Of a stretch of DNA of 21,432 bases, positions 1 to 6,155 are shown piece by piece; position 1 is the first letter of the stretch; every line of letters begins with the position of its first letter. The position numbers and the translations under genes were made by a program. This DNA is from Lachnospiraceae bacterium UBA3641 (GTDB lineage Bacteria; Bacillota; Clostridia; Lachnospirales; Lachnospiraceae): contig DFKQ01000027.1 in NCBI GenBank assembly GCA_002373875.1, positions 1 through 21,432 on the forward strand. The letters are read 5' to 3'. The notes beneath the pieces were generated by a model, which had not been told where the DNA came from, made no database searches, and worked only from the letters and a program-made list of their open reading frames with translations.

Positions 1-46
1 TTAAAAAATATGTAGTCAAAGATATAGCGAATAAAACTGTAAGATA

Positions 47-541
47 TTATCTCTTAACGGCAAAATTCATAATCCCGTTGATGGTATGAATCACAAAAAA
101 TGGAACCGCCGTCCCTGCCAACAGGTAATTTCTCTGCCAAAGTCCTAAAAACAAATAGTACAACGGAACAACGGCAAACTGAGTGATTATGATCAGCCAT
201 CCATACTGGTAACCCATATAGTACAGTATCCATCCAATAAAGTTGATCAGGATCATCAGAATCATAAGAAAAAGGAATATCTTTTCTTTTGTTGTTTCTT
301 TCGGAATAAGTTTAACATCATCCCTTACGATCAACATCAGCAGAATCATAGACAAAATACCAAATATTCCCTGTACTGTACCAATCCATTTGATCTCATT
401 CGACATATTCATGATTGGATTTGATGCAGGTTTTATCAATGGCATAACGATATATGGAATCTCTTGTATCACAAATGCTGCTATACCTATAAATGATATT
501 CCCAAGTAATAGTTCTTGAACAAATGTAAAAACTTTATCAT
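47..541 (-). CDS. Small multi-pass membrane protein, unknown function
   Basis: A 164-residue, very hydrophobic protein that I do not recognise. Hydrophobic stretches near residues 10-32, 52-71, 87-109, 112-132 and 140-160 suggest about five membrane segments, with a short charged loop (residues 73-87, rich in K, E and D) between the second and third. The start is supported by a GAGGACGGG ribosome binding site about 5-12 bases upstream. It lies 47 bases downstream of the HXXEE membrane protein on the same strand, so the two are probably co-transcribed. No catalytic motif is visible. The segment is AT-rich compared with the right half of the window. Confidence 0.7.
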   Translation of the reverse strand: MIKFLHLFKNYYLGISFIGIAAFVIQEIPYIVMPLIKPASNPIMNMSNEIKWIGTVQGIFGILSMILLMLIVRDDVKLIPKETTKEKIFLFLMILMILINFIGWILYYMGYQYGWLIIITQFAVVPLYYLFLGLWQRNYLLAGTAVPFFVIHTINGIMNFAVKR

Positions 542-588
542 ATTACCCGTCCTCGTTAAAACATCCGGTTTATCTTCTGATTTGCTGT

Positions 589-1092
589 TTATCCGAGCTG
601 TTTTCCAAATTTGTGCATAAGCCAGTGAGCAAATTTCAGATTGGCTATCATGAATAAAATGCCGGCAACCATAAGCAGAATCGTCGATAAGTTAAAAACA
701 ATATATTGCGAACTTTTTATTAAAATGATTACTGTTACAGGCAGGCAAATGATACTTGTGATCAAGGATGGAATGTACTTCCTTATATAGATGCTCTGTC
801 CGATATGCACTATAAAATGTGCCATAAGAGAAAACAAAAGCCCAAACCACAAGGTATATAACACATCATTTTCAAAATAATATGCCATCAGACTAACTCC
901 GAAAAACGGAATGAACTCTTCATATACCGCAAGTGCCATTCCCGCGGTTGTAAAATCCTTGTACGCTTTAGTAATTATCGGAAATCTCTTAAAAATTTCC
1001 GGATTATTTTTGAAGAACCATCCGAATCCTATAATCTCTTCCATATCATGGAATATGAATATAATCGGAAGCAGTAATAGATATTCTCGCAT
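589..1092 (-). CDS. HXXEE domain membrane protein
   Basis: A 167-residue membrane protein with the sequence HDMEE at residues 15-19, inside the first hydrophobic segment. This matches the HXXEE motif that names Pfam family PF13787, a family of unknown function. Further hydrophobic segments lie at about 48-67, 80-98, 108-125 and 130-150. The His and acidic residues are candidates for metal binding or catalysis, but no activity is established for the family as far as I know. AGAGGA seven to four bases upstream of the ATG supports the start. The stop codon of the preceding decayed frame (TAA at 1094-1096) sits just before this ATG, the arrangement expected of a former operon. The downstream small membrane protein follows after 47 bases. 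Confidence 0.75.
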   Translation of the reverse strand: MREYLLLLPIIFIFHDMEEIIGFGWFFKNNPEIFKRFPIITKAYKDFTTAGMALAVYEEFIPFFGVSLMAYYFENDVLYTLWFGLLFSLMAHFIVHIGQSIYIRKYIPSLITSIICLPVTVIILIKSSQYIVFNLSTILLMVAGILFMIANLKFAHWLMHKFGKQLG

Positions 1093-1093
1093 T

Positions 1094-1362
1094 TTATCCT
1101 CTTAAAATCACCATAAATACGGTGGTCTTCCTTGTTTTTCCGGTAAAGGATGCCGTCACTTCCTCCCAAAAAGCCGGGATTTATGTGATAAGATCAAGAC
1201 GACTTCTTATCCTTGCGTTGATGCTCTCTATTATCGTTACGTTATCCTCGGGTTGAGGTACTATCCACAGATCAGCATCAGCAGATGATCTATGTGATTT
1301 TCCTGCTATTATCTTAACCTTAACCGCGCTTCTTTCAAAGAATTTGTTTAATTCTTTGAATA
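1094..1362 (-). pseudogene. Decayed gene remnant, unidentified family
   Basis: This gap between two genes holds a minus-strand frame that stays open for nearly 60 codons, meets one TAA at 1181-1183, and stays open in the same frame for 28 more codons until a TAA at 1094-1096. The upstream part includes SSADADLWIVPQPEDN and ends in RSRLDLIT; the part after the internal stop includes FWEEVTASFTGKTRKTT. The composition is protein-like and the final stop lies just before the next gene's start. There is no obvious start codon: the frame runs back into the end of the methyltransferase gene. I read it as the 3' part of a gene cut at its 5' end, with one internal stop. I do not recognise the family, and chance openness cannot be excluded. 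Confidence 0.4.
1334..1360 (-). repeat. Inverted repeat over the methyltransferase stop codon
   Basis: TTCAAAGAAT and ATTCTTTGAA form a perfect 10-bp inverted repeat around a 7-base loop, which contains the methyltransferase TAA. It could act as a transcription terminator or 3' stabilising hairpin. On the coding strand it is not followed by a T-tract, so a classical intrinsic terminator is not supported. Confidence 0.4.
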
Positions 1363-1965
1363 TATCACTACAAAACTTTTTCCTTTTGCAATATCCTTAA
1401 CCTGAATATTATCAAAACCAGCTTGTTTCCCAATGGCTACCAATTGTTCAGGCTCAAACTTCTTGAAACCTTTTTTTGTATATGCTAAATCATCAAGAAA
1501 TTCTTTCGTATAAACAACATTGTAAAATGAACCTCCTGCCTTTAATACTCTGTAAATCTCTGAAAGACCTTTTACAGCATCTCTCCAAAAATATACAGTA
1601 TTTATTGATGAGACTGCAAAAAAGAAATCATCATCGTAAGGTAAATCACAACAATCTCCTATTTGCAAATGCAATTTTCCCTGCTTCGCTGCCGCTTTAT
1701 TTCTCTCTGTAGCCTGTTTTAGCATATCCGCAGAAATATCAATTCCATACAAGTCAGATTTTGTTTTTTTGTATAAGTACTTCAAGAGATAACCATTCCC
1801 GTACCCAATATCCATAACTTTATCATCAGATTTAGCGTCAATTAAATCAACTGTCTTTTTATACATTGATTTGTTTATTACATTCATAATGACACAACAG
1901 ATTCTTCCGACAAAGCCATGTGGATTTCCAAACTGGCTTCCTATGTATTCTGCAAATTTACTCAT
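1348..1965 (-). CDS. Class I SAM-dependent methyltransferase
   Basis: A 205-residue protein of the Methyltransf_11/UbiE-like class. Motif I is MDIGYGNG at residues 51-58, the S-adenosylmethionine glycine loop. GIDIS at 74-78 places the acidic residue D76 that binds the ribose of SAM, and GDCCDLPYDDDFF at about 103-115 is the motif II/III region. The C-terminal part around VLKAGGSFYNVVY is the usual later strand pair. The substrate cannot be read from the sequence. The ATG is preceded by GGAGAATG about nine bases upstream. Two cysteines (CC) in the N-terminal helix and the acidic D-D-D-F-F-F-A run are local details without an assigned role. The gene is AT-rich; one 60-base line I counted by hand was about one third G+C. 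Confidence 0.85.
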   Translation of the reverse strand: MSKFAEYIGSQFGNPHGFVGRICCVIMNVINKSMYKKTVDLIDAKSDDKVMDIGYGNGYLLKYLYKKTKSDLYGIDISADMLKQATERNKAAAKQGKLHLQIGDCCDLPYDDDFFFAVSSINTVYFWRDAVKGLSEIYRVLKAGGSFYNVVYTKEFLDDLAYTKKGFKKFEPEQLVAIGKQAGFDNIQVKDIAKGKSFVVIYSKN

Positions 1966-2031
1966 AACAGCATTCTCCGATTAATGTCTCATCGTATATC
2001 TGCTTTTCTATAACAGAATAAGCAATCCAAT

Positions 2032-2077
2032 GCAGTTGATGCCATTCCATTTATAAGTAGTATCGACTGCTTTTTTT
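2032..2077 (+). terminator. Candidate intrinsic terminator reading on the plus strand
   Basis: GCAGTTGAT (2032-2040) and ATCGACTGC (2062-2070) pair over nine positions with one G-U. They are followed directly by seven T residues (2071-2077). The loop is 21 bases. The orientation is plus, although both flanking genes are on the minus strand and no plus-strand gene is visible upstream. Confidence 0.4.
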
Positions 2078-2155
2078 ATCACCATACGTCAAATAATTCA
2101 CTTTTCTTCACCAAATCCCGATTTGCTTAACCGTTTATACTGTAAGATAATCTTC

Positions 2156-2632
2156 CTAAGCTTCATTTACTAGTTTCCCGGTTATATGCTCTATATCCAG
2201 TTCCAGACAACATACACGAGGAAGGGCATTTTTCATTTCCTTTTCAAGATAAGCTTCATCATCCGTAAACTTTCGACAGAGGCAGGTACAGATTTCCTTT
2301 TTCTTTTCTATATCCGTGACCTCGTGTATCCGTCCAAACGCTATTACGCTACGGATATTAAGAGCCCATTCGCCTTCTTTCCGATAGCCCTTATCCATCA
2401 CACAGTAGCTCACCTTATCACATTTTGATATCGCATCAAGCTTATGTCCTTCCTTCGCGCAATGGAAGTAAAGCTTCCTGTCACTCTCCGAAAACCAATG
2501 ATCCAACGGGACACCATAAGGATATCCATCATCTCCAAGAACAGATAATACGCCCCGTGGTTCGTTCTTCAGGATCTCTATACATTCCTCGTTTGTAATC
2601 TGTTGCTTAAAGCGTCTCATTTCCCTGAACAT
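2156..2632 (-). CDS. NimA-like pyridoxamine 5'-phosphate oxidase family protein
   Basis: A 158-residue split-barrel flavin-binding protein. The N-terminus MFREMRR, followed by a helix and the strand RGVLSVLGDDGYPYGVPL, is characteristic of the small flavin-nucleotide-binding proteins that include the nitroimidazole resistance protein NimA. LYFHCAKEGHKLDAI at about 73-87 is the family's second conserved block, and the C-terminal half has the cysteine-rich stretch CTCLCRKF. Members bind FMN, FAD, heme or F420, and the sequence does not show which. Reduction of nitro compounds is known for some relatives but is only a possibility here. The gene starts six bases after the stop of the acetyltransferase gene, with GGAG upstream, so it is the last gene of the run that begins with the ArsC-like gene. 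Confidence 0.8.
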   Translation of the reverse strand: MFREMRRFKQQITNEECIEILKNEPRGVLSVLGDDGYPYGVPLDHWFSESDRKLYFHCAKEGHKLDAISKCDKVSYCVMDKGYRKEGEWALNIRSVIAFGRIHEVTDIEKKKEICTCLCRKFTDDEAYLEKEMKNALPRVCCLELDIEHITGKLVNEA

Positions 2633-2638
2633 CTATCT

Positions 2639-3118
2639 TTAATCTCCTATCTTTACTTCAAATACAAGCACAGTTTCCTCTTCGTTTAGATGATGAACTT
2701 CCGGTGCGTAAGGAGCTGATACAGTATTCCATAGCCTTTTTGCGGCAAAATTCTTCTCGTTATATTTGATCTCCCATTTACCGGGGTGCTTAGTCAGTAT
2801 CATTCCTGCAGCGTCAAATGCATAATGCTTCCTACGATAAACAGGGAATATAGTAAACTCGGCCATTGTATAATCAGGCGACTGCCCAATATTAGAGTAC
2901 GGGCAAATAAAAGCGAATCCAATAAAGGTATCATCACTGTATATGAAATATGCTGTTCTCATCGGATCTGTGAAGTACTCATCAAAATGCCCATAATGAT
3001 AATTCCCATTTTTATCCATCGGATCGTCATAAAAATTGGTCATCTCATACAGATATTTCTGGTTTATGTTCCAGAGTAAATCTCTGTCCTTTTCTTTAAC
3101 TGTCCGCAATATGATCAT
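2639..3118 (-). CDS. GNAT family N-acetyltransferase
   Basis: A 159-residue protein with a GNAT layout. An N-terminal strand and helix (IILRTVKEKDRDLLWNIN) are followed by a central strand pair (IGFAFICPYS) and the acetyl-CoA pyrophosphate-binding region FPVYRRKHYAFDAAGMIL at about 92-109, a degenerate form of the usual Q/RxxGxG/A loop. A late helix follows (NEKNFAAKRLWNTV), where the family often has N-x-x-A-x-x-x-Y. The substrate is unknown. The predicted start lies 12 bases after the stop of the FISUMP-type gene, and the spacer contains AAGGCGAGA as a weak ribosome binding site, so it is probably translated from the same message. Confidence 0.75.
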   Translation of the reverse strand: MIILRTVKEKDRDLLWNINQKYLYEMTNFYDDPMDKNGNYHYGHFDEYFTDPMRTAYFIYSDDTFIGFAFICPYSNIGQSPDYTMAEFTIFPVYRRKHYAFDAAGMILTKHPGKWEIKYNEKNFAAKRLWNTVSAPYAPEVHHLNEEETVLVFEVKIGD

Positions 3119-3130
3119 ATAATTCTCGCC

Positions 3131-3703
3131 TTAAATAACCGGACGGATTGAAAACCCGCCGTTTCTAAAACCGTTATTCCCTATTCCGATGAAGTTAGGG
3201 ACAAAATACAGGCAAATAGCCCGATCAGCAAAAGGAACATTTCGTGATGAAGACCAGTAATATCCGGATGCCCCTGCTCCTTCTATCGCATGAGAACGAT
3301 AATATCCGGCTGCCGGAAGAAAGATGCTTTGGTCCGTATAACCTTCTTTCTTGCTCGTAACACGGCATCCAGGCGTATCATCAATACTGGTCCACTCCCA
3401 GATACAGTTACAACGGTTGCAAAGTTCTTCCCATTCAGCTTCAGTTGGTATATGCCATTCTCTGCCCCAGTTTACGAAAGCGGCATCATCTGCCGTTTCC
3501 AAAGCGAGTTTGTTATCCTCGTAATTGTATTTTGTCAGATCGTCCGCAGAGATTCCATGCTGATAGGCGTCCCAGGTATAATCGTCTTTAGTGCCTGTTT
3601 CTCCCCATGCAAAATAATCGCCGTGATCGGTGATCCTGTCAGCTCCGATATTCATGGTCGCCCATTTTACGGAGAGACCAAGATCGACGTATTCTCTACT
3701 CAT
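3131..3703 (-). CDS. FISUMP (Fibrobacter succinogenes major paralogous) domain protein
   Basis: A 190-residue protein that is essentially a single FISUMP-like domain. Markers in order are YVDLGLSVKWATMNIGA at residues 5-21, GDYFAWGET at about 28-36, WHIPTEAEWEELCNRC near 83-98, GYYWSSS near 147-153, and the closing FSIRPV. These belong to a repeated domain abundant in Fibrobacter and Bacteroidetes, related in fold to the formylglycine-generating-enzyme/C-lectin group. Its function is unknown. There is no signal peptide or lipobox, so this copy should be cytoplasmic, whereas many relatives are exported. GAGAGGATAG upstream supports the start. It lies between the split PNPOx gene (35 bases upstream) and the acetyltransferase. 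Its presence in a Firmicute suggests acquisition by transfer. Confidence 0.75.
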   Translation of the reverse strand: MSREYVDLGLSVKWATMNIGADRITDHGDYFAWGETGTKDDYTWDAYQHGISADDLTKYNYEDNKLALETADDAAFVNWGREWHIPTEAEWEELCNRCNCIWEWTSIDDTPGCRVTSKKEGYTDQSIFLPAAGYYRSHAIEGAGASGYYWSSSRNVPFADRAICLYFVPNFIGIGNNGFRNGGFSIRPVI

Positions 3704-3738
3704 AATCTATCCTCTCTTTATCAATATACTACAATCTT

Positions 3739-4203
3739 TCACAGATCTAGATGCTGCCTTATGTCATACCCTTCCTGTTTCAGTTGCGAATCGAGAAGAT
3801 CATAGCTTTCCGGGATCACCTTTATAAGGTTCATGGGCTTTGGAAGCTTTTTCATATTTTCTACAGGGATCTTTTTATGATCAAGAAGCTTTATATACTC
3901 CGGTGAAAAAGGTTCTATCATCTCTGCTTTTCCCTGAACCTGTAATCCCTTGAGATTGCCAAATCCATCATACGCATCATATATTGCCAGGCTGACATAT
4001 TTATTTTCTTTAAGGCCAATGAATTTCAGACCGCCTTCTGAGAATAGGTAAATAGCTCCATCCAGATAGTTATATTCTATCGGGGTACAGCGTACAAAAT
4101 CTGATGAAGCGGTAGCAAGAGCGCAAGTATTACGCTCCTTGATAAATGCCTCTATCCATTCTTTAAGCTTTTCCTTTTCCATTCCTTTAGAGGCCGCTTC
4201 TTT
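3739..4203 (-). pseudogene. PNPOx-family flavoprotein gene, 3' part separated by the TnpB element
   Basis: The downstream 154 codons of a pyridoxamine-phosphate-oxidase-like gene. Conserved blocks are NTCALATASSDFVRCTPIEY, IYLFSEGGLKFIGLKENK and DGFGNLKGLQVQG, all intact. The first codons read KEAASKGMEKEK. The first 15 codons lie on the other side of the transposable element, at 5750-5794. Joining the two restores one in-frame protein of about 169 residues, the family's usual length. As it stands, an open frame enters from an ATG at 4266 inside the element's right end, adding MSPYLRKPGMEARDFSRVRLH, without a visible ribosome binding site. A shorter product could start at the ATG at 4180-4182, where AAAGGA touches the start codon. 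Function after insertion is doubtful but not excluded. Confidence 0.8.
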
Positions 4204-4350
4204 GTGAAGCCTCACACGACTAAAGTCGCGTGCTTCCATACCCGGTTTTCTAAGGTATGGACTCATTGACTACAGATACGGTCTATGCAGCGATACCATA
4301 TCTCATTGGATATAGTTCTCCACTAAGACTAATGAGTGTAGCCAGAGTGC
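4204..4350 (-). ncRNA. Candidate omega RNA (reRNA) scaffold at the TnpB right end
   Basis: TnpB nucleases use an RNA made from the 3' end of tnpB and the element's right end, with a guide read from the flanking DNA. Here two stable hairpins lie between the tnpB stop and the right boundary: TCCATACC/GGTATGGA (4235-4261, 8-bp perfect stem) and GAAGC/GCTTC enclosing CGCGACTTTAGTCGTG (4206-4236). The guide would be the roughly 20 bases from 4203 down to 4184, which are PNPOx codons. The 5' limit given is arbitrary, because this RNA usually starts inside the tnpB coding region. Inferred by analogy; no promoter is visible. Confidence 0.45.
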
Positions 4351-5629
4351 AGGTGCTTCTCCTGGCTGCCTGAGGAACTTTTGCCTCAAGTGCCAACCTC
4401 TCCTTTGCAGGCAAGGATTTTAGTATTTCTCTTATAAAATATCTTGCTCCTATATTGTAGGATGCATTAAGGTCACAGTTATAGATCTTACCGCTTACAA
4501 ACCTGCATACAGAATAAGACGAAAGATCAGCTTCCCGGCCTCGTGATATTCTTCCGGAGCCATCATAAGCAAACCTTGATGTACCCCAGGCATTGATACG
4601 GCTTATGCGTATACCCAAACGGTGAGCCTTATCCGATACCATAGACTGGACATAACGTGCTTTCCATAAATTAAGCTTTTGCTTCTTTGAGCCCCGTTTC
4701 CTGCCAATAAGATCAAGATGCTCGAATACTATGACATCGGCATTATATAAAACTGCGATATCCATAATGAACTGAGCTGTCTTTACAGCTATGTTGTCAT
4801 TGATGCCTTTGGCCTTAGCCCATAATTTCGGAGCTTTGCGGCTGCCATGCTGCTGTGCCTTCTTTATGCGGTTTACTGAATGAGTCAGAGAGTCGTATTC
4901 TTTAGGGAGCTTAAGGAAGTGCCTCCCTAAGATCGTGCCATCCGAATGCATTATTGAAACCGCCGCAGGCGAGTTTATTCCAAGGTCTACAGCGACAATT
5001 CGTTGCTCATGGATATCGGTTTTATTAAGTTTTACCTCTTCCTCAAAGGGAAACTCGAGGAACCATTCTTTTCCCCGCTTTCTGAGGGTGGGGGATTTCA
5101 TCTCACGATGAGAACAGTGGTTTTTGATATAGTCAATATCCGATTTCTTTAGGTCTATGGATATCCAGTCCCAGGTATTACGGATATATACCTTTATCCT
5201 GCCCTTATATATATCGGTAAATTGATACATGTTTCCCCTATAAAGAGAAGGATATATGAACCCTGCTTTGGGATATGATGGGATCTGCCCTCTTTCGTAA
5301 GGATCGGTATCTTCCCAGTTGGAAAGACTGCTCTTATATGACGATACTTTTCCGATAGCTTCAGCCGTGGCAGCCCGCCTTATATAAGAGGGCATCTTAT
5401 AAAAGCATGTATCGAATTCATATTTTGGATTGGGATTATCATCTGTTTTGTGGATTAGTTTTTCGCAGTAATTGTATTTTTCTTTTGATCCGAGATTTTG
5501 GATAGCGTCCCATTCATTAAGACATACCTTGATAATATAATCGACAGCAGACCTATAGATACGGACTGTATCCTTGAAAATATGATTGTAATGCTTTATT
5601 TTGACCTTATAGGTAGTAGTTATCTTCAT
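4283..5629 (-). CDS. tnpB: TnpB RNA-guided nuclease of an IS200/IS605-type element
   Basis: A 448-residue TnpB protein. The RuvC-like catalytic residues are all present: D215 in IVAVDLGINSPAAV, E303 in VIVFEHLD and D386 in YNCDLNASYNI. Residues 1-200 form the wedge/REC-like region, starting MKITTTYKVKIKHYN. The four-cysteine zinc ribbon between RuvC-II and RuvC-III is degenerate: the first CxxC position reads TSRFAYDGSG (350-359) and only C375 and C385 remain. A tail of about 60 residues after RuvC-III is longer than in compact TnpBs. In characterised TnpBs this enzyme cuts DNA matching a guide next to a short adjacent motif and favours retention of the element. The start is preceded by a promoter only six bases away, with no ribosome binding site. 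Confidence 0.88.
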   Translation of the reverse strand: MKITTTYKVKIKHYNHIFKDTVRIYRSAVDYIIKVCLNEWDAIQNLGSKEKYNYCEKLIHKTDDNPNPKYEFDTCFYKMPSYIRRAATAEAIGKVSSYKSSLSNWEDTDPYERGQIPSYPKAGFIYPSLYRGNMYQFTDIYKGRIKVYIRNTWDWISIDLKKSDIDYIKNHCSHREMKSPTLRKRGKEWFLEFPFEEEVKLNKTDIHEQRIVAVDLGINSPAAVSIMHSDGTILGRHFLKLPKEYDSLTHSVNRIKKAQQHGSRKAPKLWAKAKGINDNIAVKTAQFIMDIAVLYNADVIVFEHLDLIGRKRGSKKQKLNLWKARYVQSMVSDKAHRLGIRISRINAWGTSRFAYDGSGRISRGREADLSSYSVCRFVSGKIYNCDLNASYNIGARYFIREILKSLPAKERLALEAKVPQAARRSTCTLATLISLSGELYPMRYGIAA

Positions 5630-5635
5630 ATGAAA

Positions 5636-5664
5636 ATTATATCACATGAAACGTATGTTTGCAA
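5636..5664 (-). promoter_or_regulatory. tnpB promoter, apparently leaderless
   Basis: On the minus strand TTGCAA (5664-5659), a 17-base spacer and a perfect TATAAT (5641-5636) form a strong sigma-A-type promoter. Only six bases separate the -10 box from the tnpB ATG at 5629, so transcription should start at or next to the start codon and give a leaderless message. Confidence 0.6.
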
Positions 5665-5669
5665 ACATA
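5654..5669. promoter_or_regulatory. 16-bp perfect palindrome over the tnpB -35 box
   Basis: TATGTTTGCAAACATA is a perfect palindrome whose centre TTGCAA is exactly the -35 hexamer. A dimeric repressor bound here would block the promoter, so it is a candidate operator. TnpB itself is reported in some systems to repress its own locus, but the binder here is unknown. Confidence 0.4.
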
Positions 5670-5703
5670 TATTCGATATTCATCATATAAATATCTATAT
5701 CTG

Positions 5704-5743
5704 GGCGGCTAACTCATGACTAAAGTCACGAGAGTGCGCCGCC
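5704..5743 (-). repeat. Left-end hairpin of the TnpB element
   Basis: GGCGGC (5704-5709) and GCCGCC (5738-5743) form the outer stem. Inside, CTCATGACT and AGTCACGAG (5713-5732) pair with one G-T. The inner core GACTTTAGTC is shared with the right-end hairpin at 4206-4236 in the same orientation, as expected for the end recognition structures of IS200/IS605 elements. Confidence 0.75.
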
Positions 5744-5749
5744 TTAATA

Positions 5750-5794
5750 TTCAATCCAGTATCTTGCCTGTTCATCATAGTCAGGTTCCCACAT
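5750..5794 (-). pseudogene. PNPOx-family gene, 5' fragment cut off by the TnpB element
   Basis: Fifteen codons reading MWEPDYDEQARYWIE, with GGGAG about nine bases upstream of the ATG. The start lies five bases after the stop of the ArsC-like gene, a normal operon junction. The reading continues at 4203 on the far side of the element, with KEAASKG. A W-x-E-K-(D/E)-A run is what I recall for intact members of this family, which supports the join. The fragment in place is followed by TAT TAA at the element boundary, so translation stops at once. Confidence 0.75.
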
Positions 5795-5799
5795 ATCGA

Positions 5800-6130
5800 T
5801 CACTCCCATTTCTTCCACACATCAGGCTGATACCCGAGTGTAGATTGTTTACCGTTTCTGACAACCGGTGTTTTGATCACCTGCTGGTTTTCAAGTATTA
5901 TCTTCATCTGCTATATATTTGATCAGCGCCAAGGTATCCTTGTCTTTTGTGCTGGGATCGAGCATGTTCTCGATGCCGCCGTTTGTCTGAGCAACAGAAG
6001 TGAGTTCTCCTTTGCTCATGCCTTTTTCTTTCATGTCTATGAACTGATACTTTATGCCGCGCTCCTTAAAGAATCGCTCTGCTTTCTTCGTATCATTGCA
6101 TTTCTTTGTTCCAAATATCTGTATGTTCAT
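5800..6130 (-). pseudogene. ArsC-family reductase-like gene with a frameshift
   Basis: The N-terminal part reads MNIQIFGTKKCNDTKKAER with the single catalytic-type cysteine C11. It stays in frame to IADEDNT and stops at 5891-5893. A second frame then supplies the standard C-terminal block KTPVVRNGKQSTLGYQPDVW, ending at TGA 5800-5802. Together they make one ArsC-family protein (PF03960; thioredoxin-fold reductases of the ArsC/YffB type) of about 110 residues. The shift lies near 5896-5906. C11 has no second cysteine at CxxC spacing, so it is not a classical Spx. The start has GGAAGGAAG upstream and lies 25 bases after the metallophosphoesterase stop. It is either a real pseudogene or a one-base sequence error. 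Confidence 0.75.
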
Positions 6131-6155
6131 GGTCTTCCTTCCTATCTTCGTTCTA

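Larger units (their letters stand above)
4204..5749 (-). mobile_element. TnpB-only IS200/IS605-type element (IS1341-like)
   Basis: An insertion of about 1.5 kb containing one gene, tnpB, and no tnpA. Both ends carry the imperfect subterminal hairpins expected of the family, with a shared GACTTTAGTC core in the same orientation: left end 5704-5743 and right end 4206-4236. There are no inverted terminal repeats and no target duplication, as expected for single-strand IS200/IS605 transposition. The boundaries are set by the interrupted gene: removing 4204-5749 rejoins the codons for YWIE and KEAASKG in frame. The left boundary is uncertain by about three bases, because leaving TAT outside also keeps the frame. 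The target-side sequence at the left end is ATTGAA. Without TnpA it would depend on a transposase elsewhere in the genome. Confidence 0.85.

Noticed and set aside
5704..5743. Left-end hairpin as an intrinsic terminator of the ArsC-PNPOx run
   Set aside because: No T-tract follows on either strand, and its core matches the right-end hairpin, so it is a transposon end structure.
5891..6130. Spx regulator
   Set aside because: It has one N-terminal cysteine (KKCNDTKKA) and no CxxC; the C-terminal block fits the ArsC/YffB branch better.
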